Shown piece after piece: positions 10,791-22,033 of a DNA stretch of 64,000 nucleotides. Position 1 is the first letter of the stretch. Each line of letters starts with the position of its first letter. The DNA lies in NCBI GenBank assembly GCA_019054805.1, contig JAHQIY010000012.1, positions 806,001-870,000 of the forward strand, written 5' to 3'. The DNA is from Brachionus manjavacas (taxonomy: Eukaryota > Rotifera > Eurotatoria > Ploima > Brachionidae). The translations under genes and the position numbers were made by a program. The notes beneath the pieces were generated by a model that saw only the letters and a list, made by a program, of their open reading frames with translations, did no database searches and had not been told where the DNA came from.

Positions 10791-11340
10791 ATTAAAACTA
10801 AAATTGAATAAATTTCTTAAATGGAAAAAAAATAAGCAATTTGAAAGATATTAATTTTTATAAGCTTTTATTTTTTAATTTTATCTAGAAAAAAATTTAT
10901 TAACAAATTAATATCTATAAAGTCGGAAAATTTCTCATTTTAATTCAATTTTATCAATCACTTAGGTCAAAAAATATAAAAAGTTGATAATTAACTGACT
11001 AATTATATCAAAAAAGCCTTAACATAAATTTTAATCCTTTTATGAACCTACAATCAAATTGTAAAGAAGGCTTCATATTTTTTTTTCAAGTTAGCAACTT
11101 CCTTCCATTCTTTTTCACATCATGAATTAGTATTGGGTATAGTGATACTTATAAAAAAAGAAACCAATCTTTAATTATTTAATTGTATAAAATTGAAAAT
11201 AAAATTAATAACTTTTTTAAAAATTCTTAAATAATTTAAAAAAATGGACTGTATGACTATTCGATTATTCAGCTTTTCGGGGAAATAATTCAGAATAAAT
11301 TTATTAAGATCTCTCTTTGCGTCTAATTAGCCGGATTCCT

Positions 11341-11480
11341 AAACCGGGGCTGCGCCCCAGACCCCCATCAATCCCCAGTTTGTTTAAACAAAATTAACCC
11401 TTAAATTAACCATAGTTTGACTAAGCGAGAGGCGACGCTAGGCGTCTTGAGCTTTGTCAAATTAGGGTTAATTTAAAGGA
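11341..11480 (+). other. GC-rich hairpin pair
   Basis: GGGGCTGCGCCCC (11346-11358) is a perfect 5-bp hairpin. It is followed by a long imperfect stem at 11391-11475 whose arms are AAATTAACCC / GGGTTAATTT, TTTGAC / GTCAAA and an apical GACGC-TAG-GCGTC. It sits just left of the element at 11489. No coding sequence. Confidence 0.6.
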
Positions 11481-11488
11481 TAATTTTC

Positions 11489-12134
11489 GGCTTAAATTTT
11501 TTGGGGTCGACAAATTTAATTTTTTTAAGATGACAAAAATAACTAAAAGTGGTGACTAATTTAATCTATTTTACCTGACAATAAAAAACTAATTATTCTG
11601 ACAAAAAAACTAAACGACTGACAAATAATATATTGAGATGACTATTTAATAATTTTGCACTGACAAAATTTTATTCATTTTTATATTATTTTAGTTCTAA
11701 TTAAGCTATTTAGGTGGACTTAAGTGGAAATCAAAAGTAATGACCCTATGCTTCACAAGGAGTGAATAAGGAAAAAAAAAAGAAAGCAATTTAGTAATTT
11801 AGTTCTCTAGGATTGTAAGGAATGAACTTAAATTGTGACGTTTTCTCGTAGTTGACTCTAGCTTGATGATGAGATTTGGACAAAACGGTTTGTCATAATC
11901 GTCTGGAGCTTCCTTCCGATTTTAGTTCAAGATTTTGATTTTTATTGTGACCTCAAAATCATTAATTTGTTGTAAAAATAATTAATTAGTCAAAAAGTAT
12001 TTTTGTCACTCAAATCATTATTTTATCAGTCAATTAATTTATTTGTCATCATATTTAGTTTTTTTGTCAGTAGATTTAGTCTTTTTTGTCAGTAAAATTT
12101 TATTTTTTTTTGTCAGTCCATTAATTGATGGCCT
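11489..12134. mobile_element. GGC-ended non-autonomous DNA element, copy 1
   Basis: Starts GGCTTAAATTTTTTGGGG and ends with the complement of GGCCATCAATTAATGG. Subterminal arms are rich in the word TGACAAA (left) and TTTGTCA (right). The flanks are TAATTTTC (11481-11488) and TAATTTTC (12135-12142), an 8-bp target duplication, or 9 bp with one mismatch. A second copy is at 36384-36723. No transposase inside. At 11738-11785 it contains a LINE/SINE-type 3' tail (CTTCACAAGGAG then A-rich) that the second copy lacks. Confidence 0.65.
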
Positions 12135-12543
12135 TAATTTTCTAAACTAAAATTTTACCGGAATTTATTTGAAAATTTAACAATCATTTAATAGTTGAAT
12201 AATCGAATAATTGGTAAATATCGAATTTTGTCCATGACAGAAAAAATAGATGCATACAAACTATAGACGGGTAAATTTAAGATTTTTCAAATTTCAATAT
12301 TTTTTTATCACTTTTAAAATTTAAGATGCTTTATTCATACAAAATATTTTACCAAAGTGCGAGCAAATATTAAAATATGTAGGCTCTGAAAAAGAGTTTG
12401 AAGAGATAAGGAAATTTGGTACGAACACTACAGAAATACTTTTTCACAATAGCTACTAAGGAATCTATATGCACAAAAACTTGTTTAATCGGATTAAAAT
12501 AAAGATTGAACAGAAACAAAGTGGCACATAAATATTTCGAATA

Positions 12544-12637
12544 ATGGCCAAAGCACTTGTTCCTGATGCTGTTGTTTGGGCTAAAACTACAGGATGAAAA
12601 ATGGACCAGAACAATCCAGCTCTAATGGCTGCAAAAG
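12544..12637 (+). pseudogene. Unrecognised coding-like relic
   Basis: Reads MAKALVPDAVVWAKTTG, an in-frame TGA, then KMDQNNPALMAAK, and ends at a good donor site (AAAG|GTAAG at 12638). Composition is less AT-rich than the neighbours. I do not recognise the protein. It may be a leftover exon of a gene or transposon, or chance. Confidence 0.25.
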
Positions 12638-12719
12638 GTAAGAATTTCAAAAGAACTAACATTTTCATTAATATTTTTTAAGATTTTTTGTTTGATCAGA
12701 ACATTGGATTCAATGAATC

Positions 12720-13718
12720 AATGTACAAACTAGTTCTACGTAGAATAAACTGAATTTTTATTTTAATATTAATATTTTTTTTTTAAACAAATTAAAAATT
12801 CTAAATCATTAATTTAAATTTTAATAAATATTTTTTTATAAATCATTTTAAAACTTATCTAATAATCAAAATAATTAAGTTTATAATGGAATTTTTCATA
12901 AGTTTTTCTAAAATAATTAAGTTCCCCTACGAATCGCTTGTGAAAAATTCTTTGATGTTTTTTTTTCGAAAATTTTTCTTTTTTTTTTTAGTTATTGATT
13001 TGACTGGGAAGGGTCATAATATTTTAGAGGTTTTAATTCACTTACTTTTTTGTTGGATGGCGATAAATTTGCTCTTTTTCACTCCATTGGTATCTTGCCT
13101 TTATCCAGTGTATTTCTTTGTGTCAACGCCACTGACATTTTTTTTCGCAGTTTTTCAGTATAAATTATTGTACTTTATCAGCACACATCGATTTGTTTCC
13201 ATCTAATTTCTCAAGTCTAAGCTCAATCATGGATAGACAATGATATCAAACTTTTGAAAAAAAATTTTCCTTTTTGTACTTTTTGTACTTTTCAGAATAT
13301 TGTTTTATTTGGCACTGTTCCTTTTTGTACTTTTTGTAATAAATTGTAATTTTAATCATTATATTAGAACTTAAACGGGGTCCGGGGCCGAACCATGTAT
13401 AAGGGATTCGGGTATGCAGGAGGTAAGAAAAATATTTGTTAAATTTAAAAAATTGATTTTTAAAATATTTATTAATTAAAATTTTAATTACTATTTATCC
13501 TAAACCAATTTGTTTTTAGGCACAACCCGGCTGCGCAATCTCAGATGAGAGTCATAATCATCAGAAATTTTTAAAAGTTTAAAAAATTCCTAAAAATTAG
13601 CTTAGTGAGATTCTCAATCTTAATTGAATAGAGTTACTTTGAAAAGCAAAGACTATTAAAATTTCTAGAAGAAATTATATTTTAATTTTCTATCTACAAT
13701 TTTTCTATCTAAATTTTT
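12720..13718. other. AT-rich spacer with one intron-like block
   Basis: Mostly low complexity. A long open stretch at 12886-13206 is Phe-rich read-through of T runs and is not credited. The word CCTTTTTGTACTTTTTGTA occurs near 13268 and 13320. At 13378-13560 a GC-richer block is interrupted by a canonical intron-like 97 bp (GTAAGA at 13423, TTTTTAG at 13519), but I cannot name the product. Confidence 0.35.
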
Positions 13719-14489
13719 AATGAAAAAGTTTTTTAAGTAAAGGGCGACAAATTAGTTTTTTTTGCTATATATTTTTTTTCTATTAAAAGGTATAGAATCC
13801 ACATATTCTTTCATAAAAAAAGCATAACTTAACATAACTTTGATAATATCCCCATACATTATCCTAATTTAATACCCACCATATGGAAAAAAATTCTAAA
13901 ATTCAAAAAAAATTAGAACCAAAAACTTAAAATTTATTCAAAACATTAAATATATTATATTTAAGTTTATTTTTAATTTTATTTTTATATATTTTTATTC
14001 TTAAGTAGCATTAGCTAGATAAAGAAATAAATAATTAAATTATTTAATAGTTAAAAAAAGAATTTTCAACATTTTTTTTAAATTCCAATTAAAAATTAAA
14101 TTCATTTTATTTCACTAAAGAGTTTAATTTCAAATATGTAAATGCTTGCAATATTAACTAAAATTATTTTTTTGTTCGAAACTGAAAAAAGTATCTGAAT
14201 TTCAATATTATTCAACATTGGATACATTTTTTAATTAAAACACAAAAATTCAACCATTTTAATTACAAATTTTTAAGAGAAAAAAATTATTTTTAATAAA
14301 TTTGATTTTATTTTATTATATAAAAAAAGAAAATAAGTGAAAAGTAATCTAAAATTTCTAATAATAGTAACTAACTAATAGATTATAATTAATTATGAAT
14401 TTATTTATTTAAAGTTTTCGAAGGGGTCGATGAAAAAATAATTTACCAATTAAATGATATTCTAAAAATAAGCATGTTCATAACAAAAA

Positions 14490-14497
14490 TTTATAAA
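14490..14497 (+). promoter_or_regulatory. Putative TATA box of peptide gene 2
   Basis: TTTATAAA 54 bp before the ATG, at the same position as in copy 1. Confidence 0.5.
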
Positions 14498-14550
14498 TAT
14501 TAGATTATTTTGAAATTAAATTATTCAATTTATTAACTAAAACAAAAAAA

Positions 14551-14835
14551 ATGTATTCAAAACAATTCCTCTTGACCATAGTTTGCTTAACCACCATTTT
14601 CTCAGTTGTGAATTCAGCTCCATCTTCATCTAAACTTCAGTCAAGTGGTGATGCCAATCTAAAAGGTGGTCATTTTGGTGGTATTGGATTTGGAGCTTAT
14701 GATTACGGTATTGGAACTTATGGTGCTGGATACGGCTATGCACCTAGTTATGGCTATGGCTACGGACAAGGATATGGTTATGGCGGATATCCAGCCTATG
14801 ATTATGGTTACGGTGGTTATTACAAGAAAAAATAA
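14551..14835 (+). CDS. Secreted Gly/Tyr-rich peptide, copy 2
   Basis: Intact 94-residue single-exon gene with the same layout as copy 1 (signal peptide, Ser-rich linker, Gly/Tyr domain, KKK). Its variant set is LTIV, LTTIF, NSAP, KGGH, GQG. YPAYDY replaces YPVYDY, unique in the array. Substitutions are conservative and the frame is open, so it is probably functional. Upstream DNA is of the copy-1 class, without CCAGGTTACCC. Downstream, the first 100 bp resemble the other copies (ATTCTGAGTAGTTTTC) and then diverge, so its poly(A) signal may differ. Confidence 0.9.
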   Translation: MYSKQFLLTIVCLTTIFSVVNSAPSSSKLQSSGDANLKGGHFGGIGFGAYDYGIGTYGAGYGYAPSYGYGYGQGYGYGGYPAYDYGYGGYYKKK

Positions 14836-15064
14836 TTAATTTTCTAATCAAATTTTTTTTACTTAATATCGTGATTCTGAGTAGTTTTCTTTTTTCTTAA
14901 ATATATTTTTTTAAGAATTTTTTTATGCGGAATTTGAAACTTTTTGATTTTTTAAATAAAAGTTAAAAATATAATACTGAATTTAAATTTTTATTATAAT
15001 ATTCATTTGTAAAAGTTTTAGACAAAAATTTTGATAAAAATTTTTATCAAATCTATCGGTTGTC

Positions 15065-15260
15065 CCTAAAAAGCGGAATCCGGAACGCGGAATACGGAAT
15101 TCCGTGGCCCAAATTCCGCCAAAAAAATCGAAAAAAAAATTTTATAATTCCGTAAAATACATACTAAAAAGCGGAATTTCCGTCTTTTGATTTTTAAATT
15201 CTGCCGGAATTTATTTACGGAATTGACGGAATTTTTAGCGGAATTTAAAAAATAAGCAAA
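15065..15260. repeat. CGGAATT word-repeat element
   Basis: The words GCGGAAT, CGGAATTT and their complement AATTCCG recur at least fourteen times in under 200 bp on both strands, starting at AAAAAGCGGAATCCGG. Structured low-complexity block, unlike a simple microsatellite. Confidence 0.6.
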
Positions 15261-15405
15261 AAAAAATTTATTATAAAGTTCAATTTTGATTAAATGAAAG
15301 TTATACACTATAAATATCAGTTAAATTTTGTAAATCTAGTTCCTCTCACAGACAAAACCATACTTTTCGCAAATCCAACTTTAACTTTTCCAGCTCGATG
15401 ATATT

Positions 15406-16045
15406 TACTTACTTTGGCACAATCAAAATGATACCAAAATCTATACAGTTTTCACATTCTATGGAATTCTCTAAGCAAACATTTGAACAAACTGGACAAA
15501 AACAATGTTTTACTTTTTGATCTATTAAAGATTTGGCTATTTTCCATGTCGATTTATTGAAGAATTTTTCTAAACCTTCCATGTCTATCTCATCGAGAAA
15601 AATATCAGTTAATAAATTAAAATTGCTAATTATCCATTTAGCTTTTATCAAAGTATTTGAGCTGAGAATCTCATCTAAACAAGCATGATACTCTTTAAGG
15701 AGCAACTCTTTCAAAAATAACTCTGATTACTGATTCAAACTTAAAATTACCACGTCAAGTGGCAACTCAACTCTTTCGCAAATTAGTTTTAATAAATTGT
15801 TTAAACCCTCAATTTGGTTGGTAGTAATTCCGGTAAAGTGGCTAAACATCCGCTTCGCAAGCGGTTTCACTGCAAACGAAGCTAAACAATTTATATCTGG
15901 TTTTATACATTTTTCATAATAATCAACAAATTCTGTTCGCCAAGCGGGTATCAATTGACCCTGACTATTAGTATACCCGTTAATTTTATTTTCTAACTGT
16001 GATTCAAATAAAGCTTTATTTGGCTGTAAAAACAATTCTCAATTC
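15406..16045 (-). pseudogene. MULE-like transposase C-terminal relic
   Basis: The minus strand reads about 205 codons in one frame with a single stop (TAA near 15726). Landmarks: LIPAWRTEFVDYYEKCIKP, FSHFTGITTNQIEGLNNLLK, LPLDVVILSL, then after the stop ELLLKEYHACLDEI, and a Cys-rich tail, CFCPVCSNVC then CENC. TTNQIEGLNNLLK matches the T-N..E..N..LK signature after the DDE core of MULE-type transposases. The Cys-rich tail could bind zinc. The catalytic core upstream is missing. A splice-acceptor-like TTTTTACAG stands at the 5' edge. Family assignment is by motif only. Confidence 0.5.
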
Positions 16046-16496
16046 AATTCAATTTTTTCACTTCAAAATTTTAGATCATATCTGATCAATAGTTAATATT
16101 TGTATTTTTAATTAATATTGAGTTTAATTAAATTTTAAATTAAAATAAAAACTAAAAATATATTTTTTTCTAAAATTTATTTTTATTAAGATTTCAAATT
16201 AGTTATTTTGATTAGTGAAAATGTAAATAATGGCCTAATAAAAAAAATATTAACTATCTTAAAAATCTAGAATGTATTTTGATTTATTTTTATCAAAAGA
16301 TTGTTGATAATAATTATCATTTGTAAAAAATGTCTAAGTGAAATTATTTCTATAATTTCTTTTTTTTGAAAAGTAATTAACGAAATGTGAGATGATGAAA
16401 AGTTTACGTAGATTGTGGATTCAAAACTCTTAAAATATTGTGTCAACTTTTTTTATTTCTTTATTTATTTTATTAAATTTAATTAAATCTTTTAAA

Positions 16497-17411
16497 AAAA
16501 CATCTTTTTGTTAGAAATTTTTTCTTGTCACTCAAGACAAAACTAGATTTATTGTTTTTTTTTTTTCGAAGTAACACATTTGAATATGATTTAGCACATA
16601 ATAACTTAGCTGATCAAAGAATGGTCTTAAATTTCAGATGCACACACACGACCTCATTTGTACATCGACTACTGGAGACCTTTCATTTAGTACCGATTGA
16701 TTTTGAAATGCAAATACAATCTGGCACATTTTTAACAAAGTTTACACTTATTCATTTCTTTTTAACCTATTTCACCAAATCATAAAAATCTTGCATCACC
16801 GTGGAGACTTTGAAATAAAATATTTATCTTTTTTTCTCAAATTATTCGCACGATTTTCACAGTTGTACATTAAGCATTATTTGATTTTATGATGTGTCAT
16901 TTTTCTATAATCTGGGCAAGGGAGAATTTATTCATTTTAAAAAAATAAGATATTGATACTTATCTACAATTAAGAAAAAAATCAGATGCTTTTAAAGTTT
17001 ATTAAACAATGAAATATTGAATAATGTTCAATTTTCAATTTTTTTTTTCTCAATAAAACTAATTGAGATTTACTTAGCATTCCAATTTACAGAAGTATTT
17101 GTAGATGAAATTTTAATTTGTAAAATAATGCATAAATGCTATGCAAGATTTGCTGGAAATTAAATTTATTCTAAAAAAAAAACAAAATGAAAAATTTGCA
17201 AATAAAATTGAAATTTTTTATAAAATAATTCAAATAAAAATAAATTAAAATAGTAAATAATTGTTTTTTTTTTAGATATAAGATTCGGTTCTAGTGTAGC
17301 CAATGTTTCAAGATATAATCTAAAAATATTTCATCTAAATTAATGAAGTAATATAAGTTAAATCAAAAATTCTAAAAATAAACTAAAAATTTATTTTAAA
17401 CTACATCTAAA
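16497..17411 (+). repeat. Upstream block U of peptide gene 3
   Basis: About 0.9 kb nearly identical to 26637-27554 (before gene 5) and partly to 36783-37412 (about 1.2 kb before gene 8). It contains an open stretch (16525-16785) that is also open in copy 5. No protein family is recognisable and it contains long T runs, so I treat it as non-coding. Confidence 0.85.
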
Positions 17412-17457
17412 CCAGGTTACCCGATTTATCTAAAGATAAAGAAATGTACTTTATAAA
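17412..17457 (+). promoter_or_regulatory. Peptide-gene promoter, copy 3
   Basis: CCAGGTTACCC (17412-17422), then the near-palindromic GATA pair TTATCTAAAGATAA, then TTTATAAA (17450-17457), 67 bp before the ATG. Spacing is almost fixed among copies 3, 5, 7 and 8. Confidence 0.65.
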
Positions 17458-17523
17458 AACAAAAATATATTCTTGAAATATTAATCATTCATTGATTTCA
17501 ATTTATTAATTAAAACTAAAAAA

Positions 17524-17808
17524 ATGTATTCAAAACAATTCCTCTTTACCATTATTTGCTTAGCCACCATTTTCTCAGTTGTGAATTCATCTCCATCTTC
17601 ATCTAAACTTCAGTCAAGTGGTGATGCCAATCTAAAAGGTGGTCATTTTGGTGGTATTGGATTTGGAGCTTATGATTACGGTATTGGAACTTATGGTGCT
17701 GGATACGGCTATGCACCTAGTTATGGCTATGGCTACGGACAAGGATATGGTTATGGTGGATATCCAGTCTATGATTATGGTTACGGTGGTTATTACAAGA
17801 AGAAATAA
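17524..17808 (+). CDS. Secreted Gly/Tyr-rich peptide, copy 3
   Basis: Intact 94-residue gene. Variant set FTII, NSSP, KGGH, GQG. The NSSP signal-cleavage context (Ser for Ala at residue 23) is unique to this copy and should still allow cleavage. Flanked by complete U and D blocks, so gene 3 plus flanks (16497-18775) forms one duplicon with gene 5 (26637-28895). Poly(A) signal AATAAA at 17925-17930. Confidence 0.92.
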   Translation: MYSKQFLFTIICLATIFSVVNSSPSSSKLQSSGDANLKGGHFGGIGFGAYDYGIGTYGAGYGYAPSYGYGYGQGYGYGGYPVYDYGYGGYYKKK

Positions 17809-17811
17809 TTA

Positions 17812-18775
17812 ATTTTCTAATCAAATTTTTTTTTTACTTAATATTGTGATTCTGAGTAGTTTTCTTTTCTAAAAATGCTTTTTTAAGAATTTTTTTATGC
17901 AGAATTTGTTATTTTATTACTGTTAATAAAAAAGAATTAAAAATAAGATTCTTAATTTTTTCAGATAAATGGAATAATTTATTTCAAGTGATTTAAAATT
18001 AAAACCTTTGCTTCATACTTCACCCAAATCCATCAAAGCAAAATAAAATTTTCTCAATAATTTCAAGTATTCTGCAAGAGTCTGTCAAATTCGCTTCATT
18101 CAAAAGATTTATCTCATTGTAAAATATCCGAATTCTTTTACTATTTCAAATAGATTATCTCTTCTCACTTGAGAATTTTTCATCACGCCCGGTCTTGTTT
18201 AGTTGTTACCTTTTTCAATAGGTCTTTATCCTCAATCAAATCAGATTACTTTTCCTAGTTGCAATAAATAAGATGCATCAAGAGATTTCCGGCTCTATTA
18301 TCAATTCAAAACAAATCGCTACTAATCACATGATTTGTTTTTATTTTTTAAATCTATTTTCTTTACATTGTTTCTCAAGAGAGAGAGAGAGAGATAAAGA
18401 GAGAGGGAGATTAGAAGGCAAATCAAATTGTTTCTGTTATACTTGATAGGTGATATACTTACTGGAAATGGCTCAAGAGGTTTACGATTATTTTGGAGAC
18501 AAGTCAACAAGGTCCTAATTTTATACTTCAAATTAGCTTTTTGTTATTTTGGTGTATAATTTTGCACAAATTTTGAACTAATTAGTCTCAAACTGGTTTT
18601 TATTTTTATTCAAGAATTGTGAAAATTGATTAACAATAGTTCTATCAATGATTTTGTTTATCTTTTTATTTTTGTATTGTTTTCAACAGAGACATCCTGT
18701 TGATTTTAGGTGAAAATTGGTCACAGTTTAAATGTCAAAAAAAAATGTTCTTTTTTTTTATTTTCTTATTTTCAC
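17812..18775 (+). repeat. Downstream block D of peptide gene 3
   Basis: Near-identical to the D blocks of genes 1, 5 and 8. Contains the poly(A) signal and an AG microsatellite at about 18377-18410. The open stretch on its minus strand (18322-18531) is microsatellite read-through. Confidence 0.85.
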
Positions 18776-20040
18776 TCTAATCCAATTAATGGAAAAAAAA
18801 TTATTATATCTTTTTGTAAATTTTTTTTTTTAATTTTATTTTTTTACCAAAAAAATTTAAACTAAAACCTTATTTTTATCATTAATATAGTGAAAATTTT
18901 TACTACACTATTATATCATTTAAAATCCTCCTTATTTTAAAATAATACCTAATCTTTTGTTTAAAAAAAATATTTAATTTGAATCTTCAACTTAACTTAT
19001 TAATGAATTGTTAAAAAAAAACACCCTTTTACTTCTTACAACATCATTTAATTCGGCATTTTTTTTCTTTCATATCTTCCAATTTAAAAATTAAATTCTT
19101 AATAAAAATATAGATTTTGGATTATCTAAAAGTGTTAAAAGGTGAAACAAAAAATATTTCATTTTCCCGTTCATTATAAAAAATAATCTTAGAAGAAAAA
19201 TTTTCTTAAAAAATTGATCAATTTTTATTAAATTGAATATTGATTTAAAAATTTGAAATTAATATTTAATTTCGCTTAATAATAATAATAATTGATGACT
19301 TAAAATATTTTGCTAACTAAAGATAGCGTAAAATATAGACTACTTCATTTTAGGCACTAATCTAACATTTGCAACACTAATCCTTCTTTATTTTACATGA
19401 AAATTCTTACTTCATTTTTGGCCTAAAATTTAAATGAGACAGTTTGGTGTTAGTGGTTTTAAAAAAGCAAAATAGCTCAAGTCTCAGTAGGACATATATT
19501 TTCTCAGAAAAATATGACAGATAATTAAAATTTATAAAATTTTAAATAAAAAATAAAATAAAATTTTAATCTATAGAATTTAAGGTTTTTGTGATAAAAT
19601 TTTCCTATTTGAATTTTTACACGCTTGGCATTTTATCAGTATTCCTAATAATTTCAGTGAACACCGCTAGGGTAATTTTATGCTTTAAATATTAAATAAA
19701 TTAGGTCCTGAACTACACCAAACTGTTTATTTTAAATTTTAAACAAAAAATAAGAAATTATTGTTTTTGCGTAAAATATAAAAGGATTGGTGTAAAAAAT
19801 TAAAAAAAAAGAAAAATGTTTTTTTTGGGTTTTTTACTCTAAAGTATATTCAAATAATTTTAGTCGTAAAAAAAATTTGTTATGTCATACCTTGAAATAG
19901 ACTTTATAAAGTCTTTAACTCTGATTCCAATTTTATTTATTTAGTGTTCCAGAAATTTTCAATGATTATTAATTAATGCCAGCAGTATCTTTTTTGGGTC
20001 CAAAAATTTATTTCTAATTAATGATGTTCATATTATTTTA
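18776..20040. other. AT-rich spacer, no gene seen
   Basis: Low-complexity A/T runs. No supported gene, RNA or repeat pair. Confidence 0.45.
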
Positions 20041-20151
20041 TTGTTCAATTTTATTAAAAACAATAATATATTTTTTTTATCTCTAATTCATTTTAAAAAA
20101 ATATTAAATAAAAATTATTTTTTTTCAAGACCTTTCTTTGCTCTTTCAACT

Positions 20152-20385
20152 CTACAAAGTCTTTTTTTTGCTTTTTGGTTCAATTGCAAGAGTAATGCAA
20201 CGATATGGAATTGTAACATTACCATGATTTACGGCTAGTGCAATAATGTGGTAACAATAATAATTTTTCAAATAAAAGCAACAACTACATTTGCTAGTTG
20301 CCCAGCTGCTTGAGTTAAATTCAACTAGTTTAATTTCATTCACAAATTCCATTTGTAAATCATAATCTAATTTCTTTATTTTCAT
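20152..20385 (-). pseudogene. SWIM zinc-finger fragment of a MULE-type transposase
   Basis: 77 codons reading FVNEIKLVEFNSSSWATSKC, then SCCFYLKNYYCYHIIALAV. The spacing C-x-C-x(n)-C-x-H is the SWIM finger found after the DDE core of MULE/FAR1-type transposases and in a few host proteins. The upstream transposase part is absent. It could be the missing tail of an element like that at 46028-46795. Probably dead. Confidence 0.6.
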
Positions 20386-20395
20386 ATCAAACTTA

Positions 20396-20444
20396 TTTAA
20401 ATATTAAATATTAAATATTAAATATTAAATATTAAATATTAAAT
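20396..20444 (+). repeat. Heptanucleotide microsatellite
   Basis: Seven near-perfect tandem units of AATATTA. Confidence 0.85.
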
Positions 20445-21284
20445 TATTTATTTATTTTTTATTTATTTTTATTTTTAATTGTAAATAATTTTAATCTTAA
20501 TTTTTTTTTACATTTAATGCCTATGAGGCGCTCTTTTGATTTCGATATTTAATTCTTATTTATATAATAATTATTTGTGACTCTATCCAGAGTTGTTTAA
20601 GAGTCACAAGTTTCAAGTCAAGTCAAAGTCCGGACTTGGACTTTTTCCTGGGACTTGTATGTTAAACCCATACAACTCTGAGCCATTCTTTTCAGAATGC
20701 AAAAAATCATAAGCCATTAGCCATGTTTCACCACTTACACTAAAACACTCAATTTATGAATTAACTGCTAGACGTTCTCTTGGAGTTTGGATCTTTTTTT
20801 TCCCCATTAATGCTCTCTAATGAGCTATCTGTTGATGGTGGATGTTCACCTTGTGTTAAACCCTTAACCCATTCTTAAGAACATATGTATTTGGTCTTTT
20901 AATCAACACGGCTTTAGTGCCTTGGTACGAAATATTGGTTTTTTGAAATTCAGTACAAAATGAAAAAAAGAACAGAAAAAAATGTAAAAAATTTGAATTA
21001 ATTTTTTTCTAATTGTTTAAACTTAGTTCTGTTTGTACTGAACTTTTTACATTTATTTTGAAATTTGAACAAAAACTAAGTAATTATTAAAAAATAAAAA
21101 AAAACGAACACAAATTAATAATTTTGAACAAAAAAATAAATTTTTAGAATCACAGACAATGAATAGTCTTCGAAATTGAACTTGAATAAATTGAAAAAAA
21201 AGGAAGTATTTGATTTGGAAGCAAAAGGTTGGTATTCAGCATGGCATAAAAATATTTTTTTTAATTTTGTTTAATAAAATATTT
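20445..21284. other. AT-rich spacer with AAGTC repeat
   Basis: At 20600-20650 the words CAAGTCAAGTC and CGGACTTGGACTT form part of the same dispersed repeat as 380-425 and 8690-8730. No supported gene. Confidence 0.45.
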
Positions 21285-21845
21285 ATTCGCATTCTTTTAT
21301 TTTTTGTTTATTTTCAAGATAAAGATAAGATAATTTTAGCAGAGAGGGCAACAAACCTTTAAATCAAAGAAATTAAAAAAAAAGGTTGAAATTGAGCCAA
21401 GGTAATAAAGATCGAAAAAATAAGCACCGCTAAGGCAAACTGTTATCAAGATCATTTAAAAAATAAATAAAGGTAACAGTGAAATAAATCATTTTAATCA
21501 GCAGGACAAGTCCGAGATCAAGACTATCGCTTTTACTAACCAGCAGGTCCACTGTGCCAATGGTTGTATTTAAAAATCGATTATCGAGCTCACTCGGCTC
21601 TCTTATCTAATCTAAATCTGATTACTTTGCACAGGTTCTCAATCAGTCAAGGTGTTGTCAAAGAGAGAGAGAGGAAAGTATTTTGCATTTAACAGGAATT
21701 AAAATATTGAATATCAAGAGATAATTACAAGACAGAGATCAGCCACTAGCTTTCCCATGCTGTGATAATTCTTAGGATTTTTTTTTCAACTAATTAAATC
21801 GATTAATAGCCTTTCAGTTTTTATTTTCACTAGACTAATCAATTT
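21285..21845 (+). repeat. Uninterrupted copy of the duplicated zinc-finger upstream region
   Basis: Reverse match of 2875-6140 without the LINE insertions, so it records the pre-insertion state. It ends about 190 bp before the zinc-finger ATG and may hold part of that gene's regulatory DNA. An AG(5)-type run lies at 21661-21673. Confidence 0.8.
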
Positions 21846-22033
21846 CAATCAGATATATCCTATTGGCCGTATTGATACCCGAGAGAAAATTGCACAATAT
21901 TGATTAGAAAAAAGCCAATCATAAAAAATTTTTGCTCATTGGCCAAGACATCCACAGCCATCTAGCTATTTAATCGATACCAAGAAAAAAAAATTACTTT
22001 CAAAATTCAAACTTTACTAAGATAAACCCAGAA

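Larger units (their letters stand above)
13719..14900 (+). repeat. Right arm of large inverted duplication
   Basis: Reverse match of 7430-9052: repeat R1 (13719-13830), upstream DNA from about 13833, and peptide gene 2. The arms diverge just after the gene, where copy 2 lacks the D block. Confidence 0.85.

Noticed and set aside
12886-13206. 106-residue Phe-rich plus-strand frame resembling a membrane protein
   Set aside because: Composition follows the local T runs, with no promoter, signal or family support.
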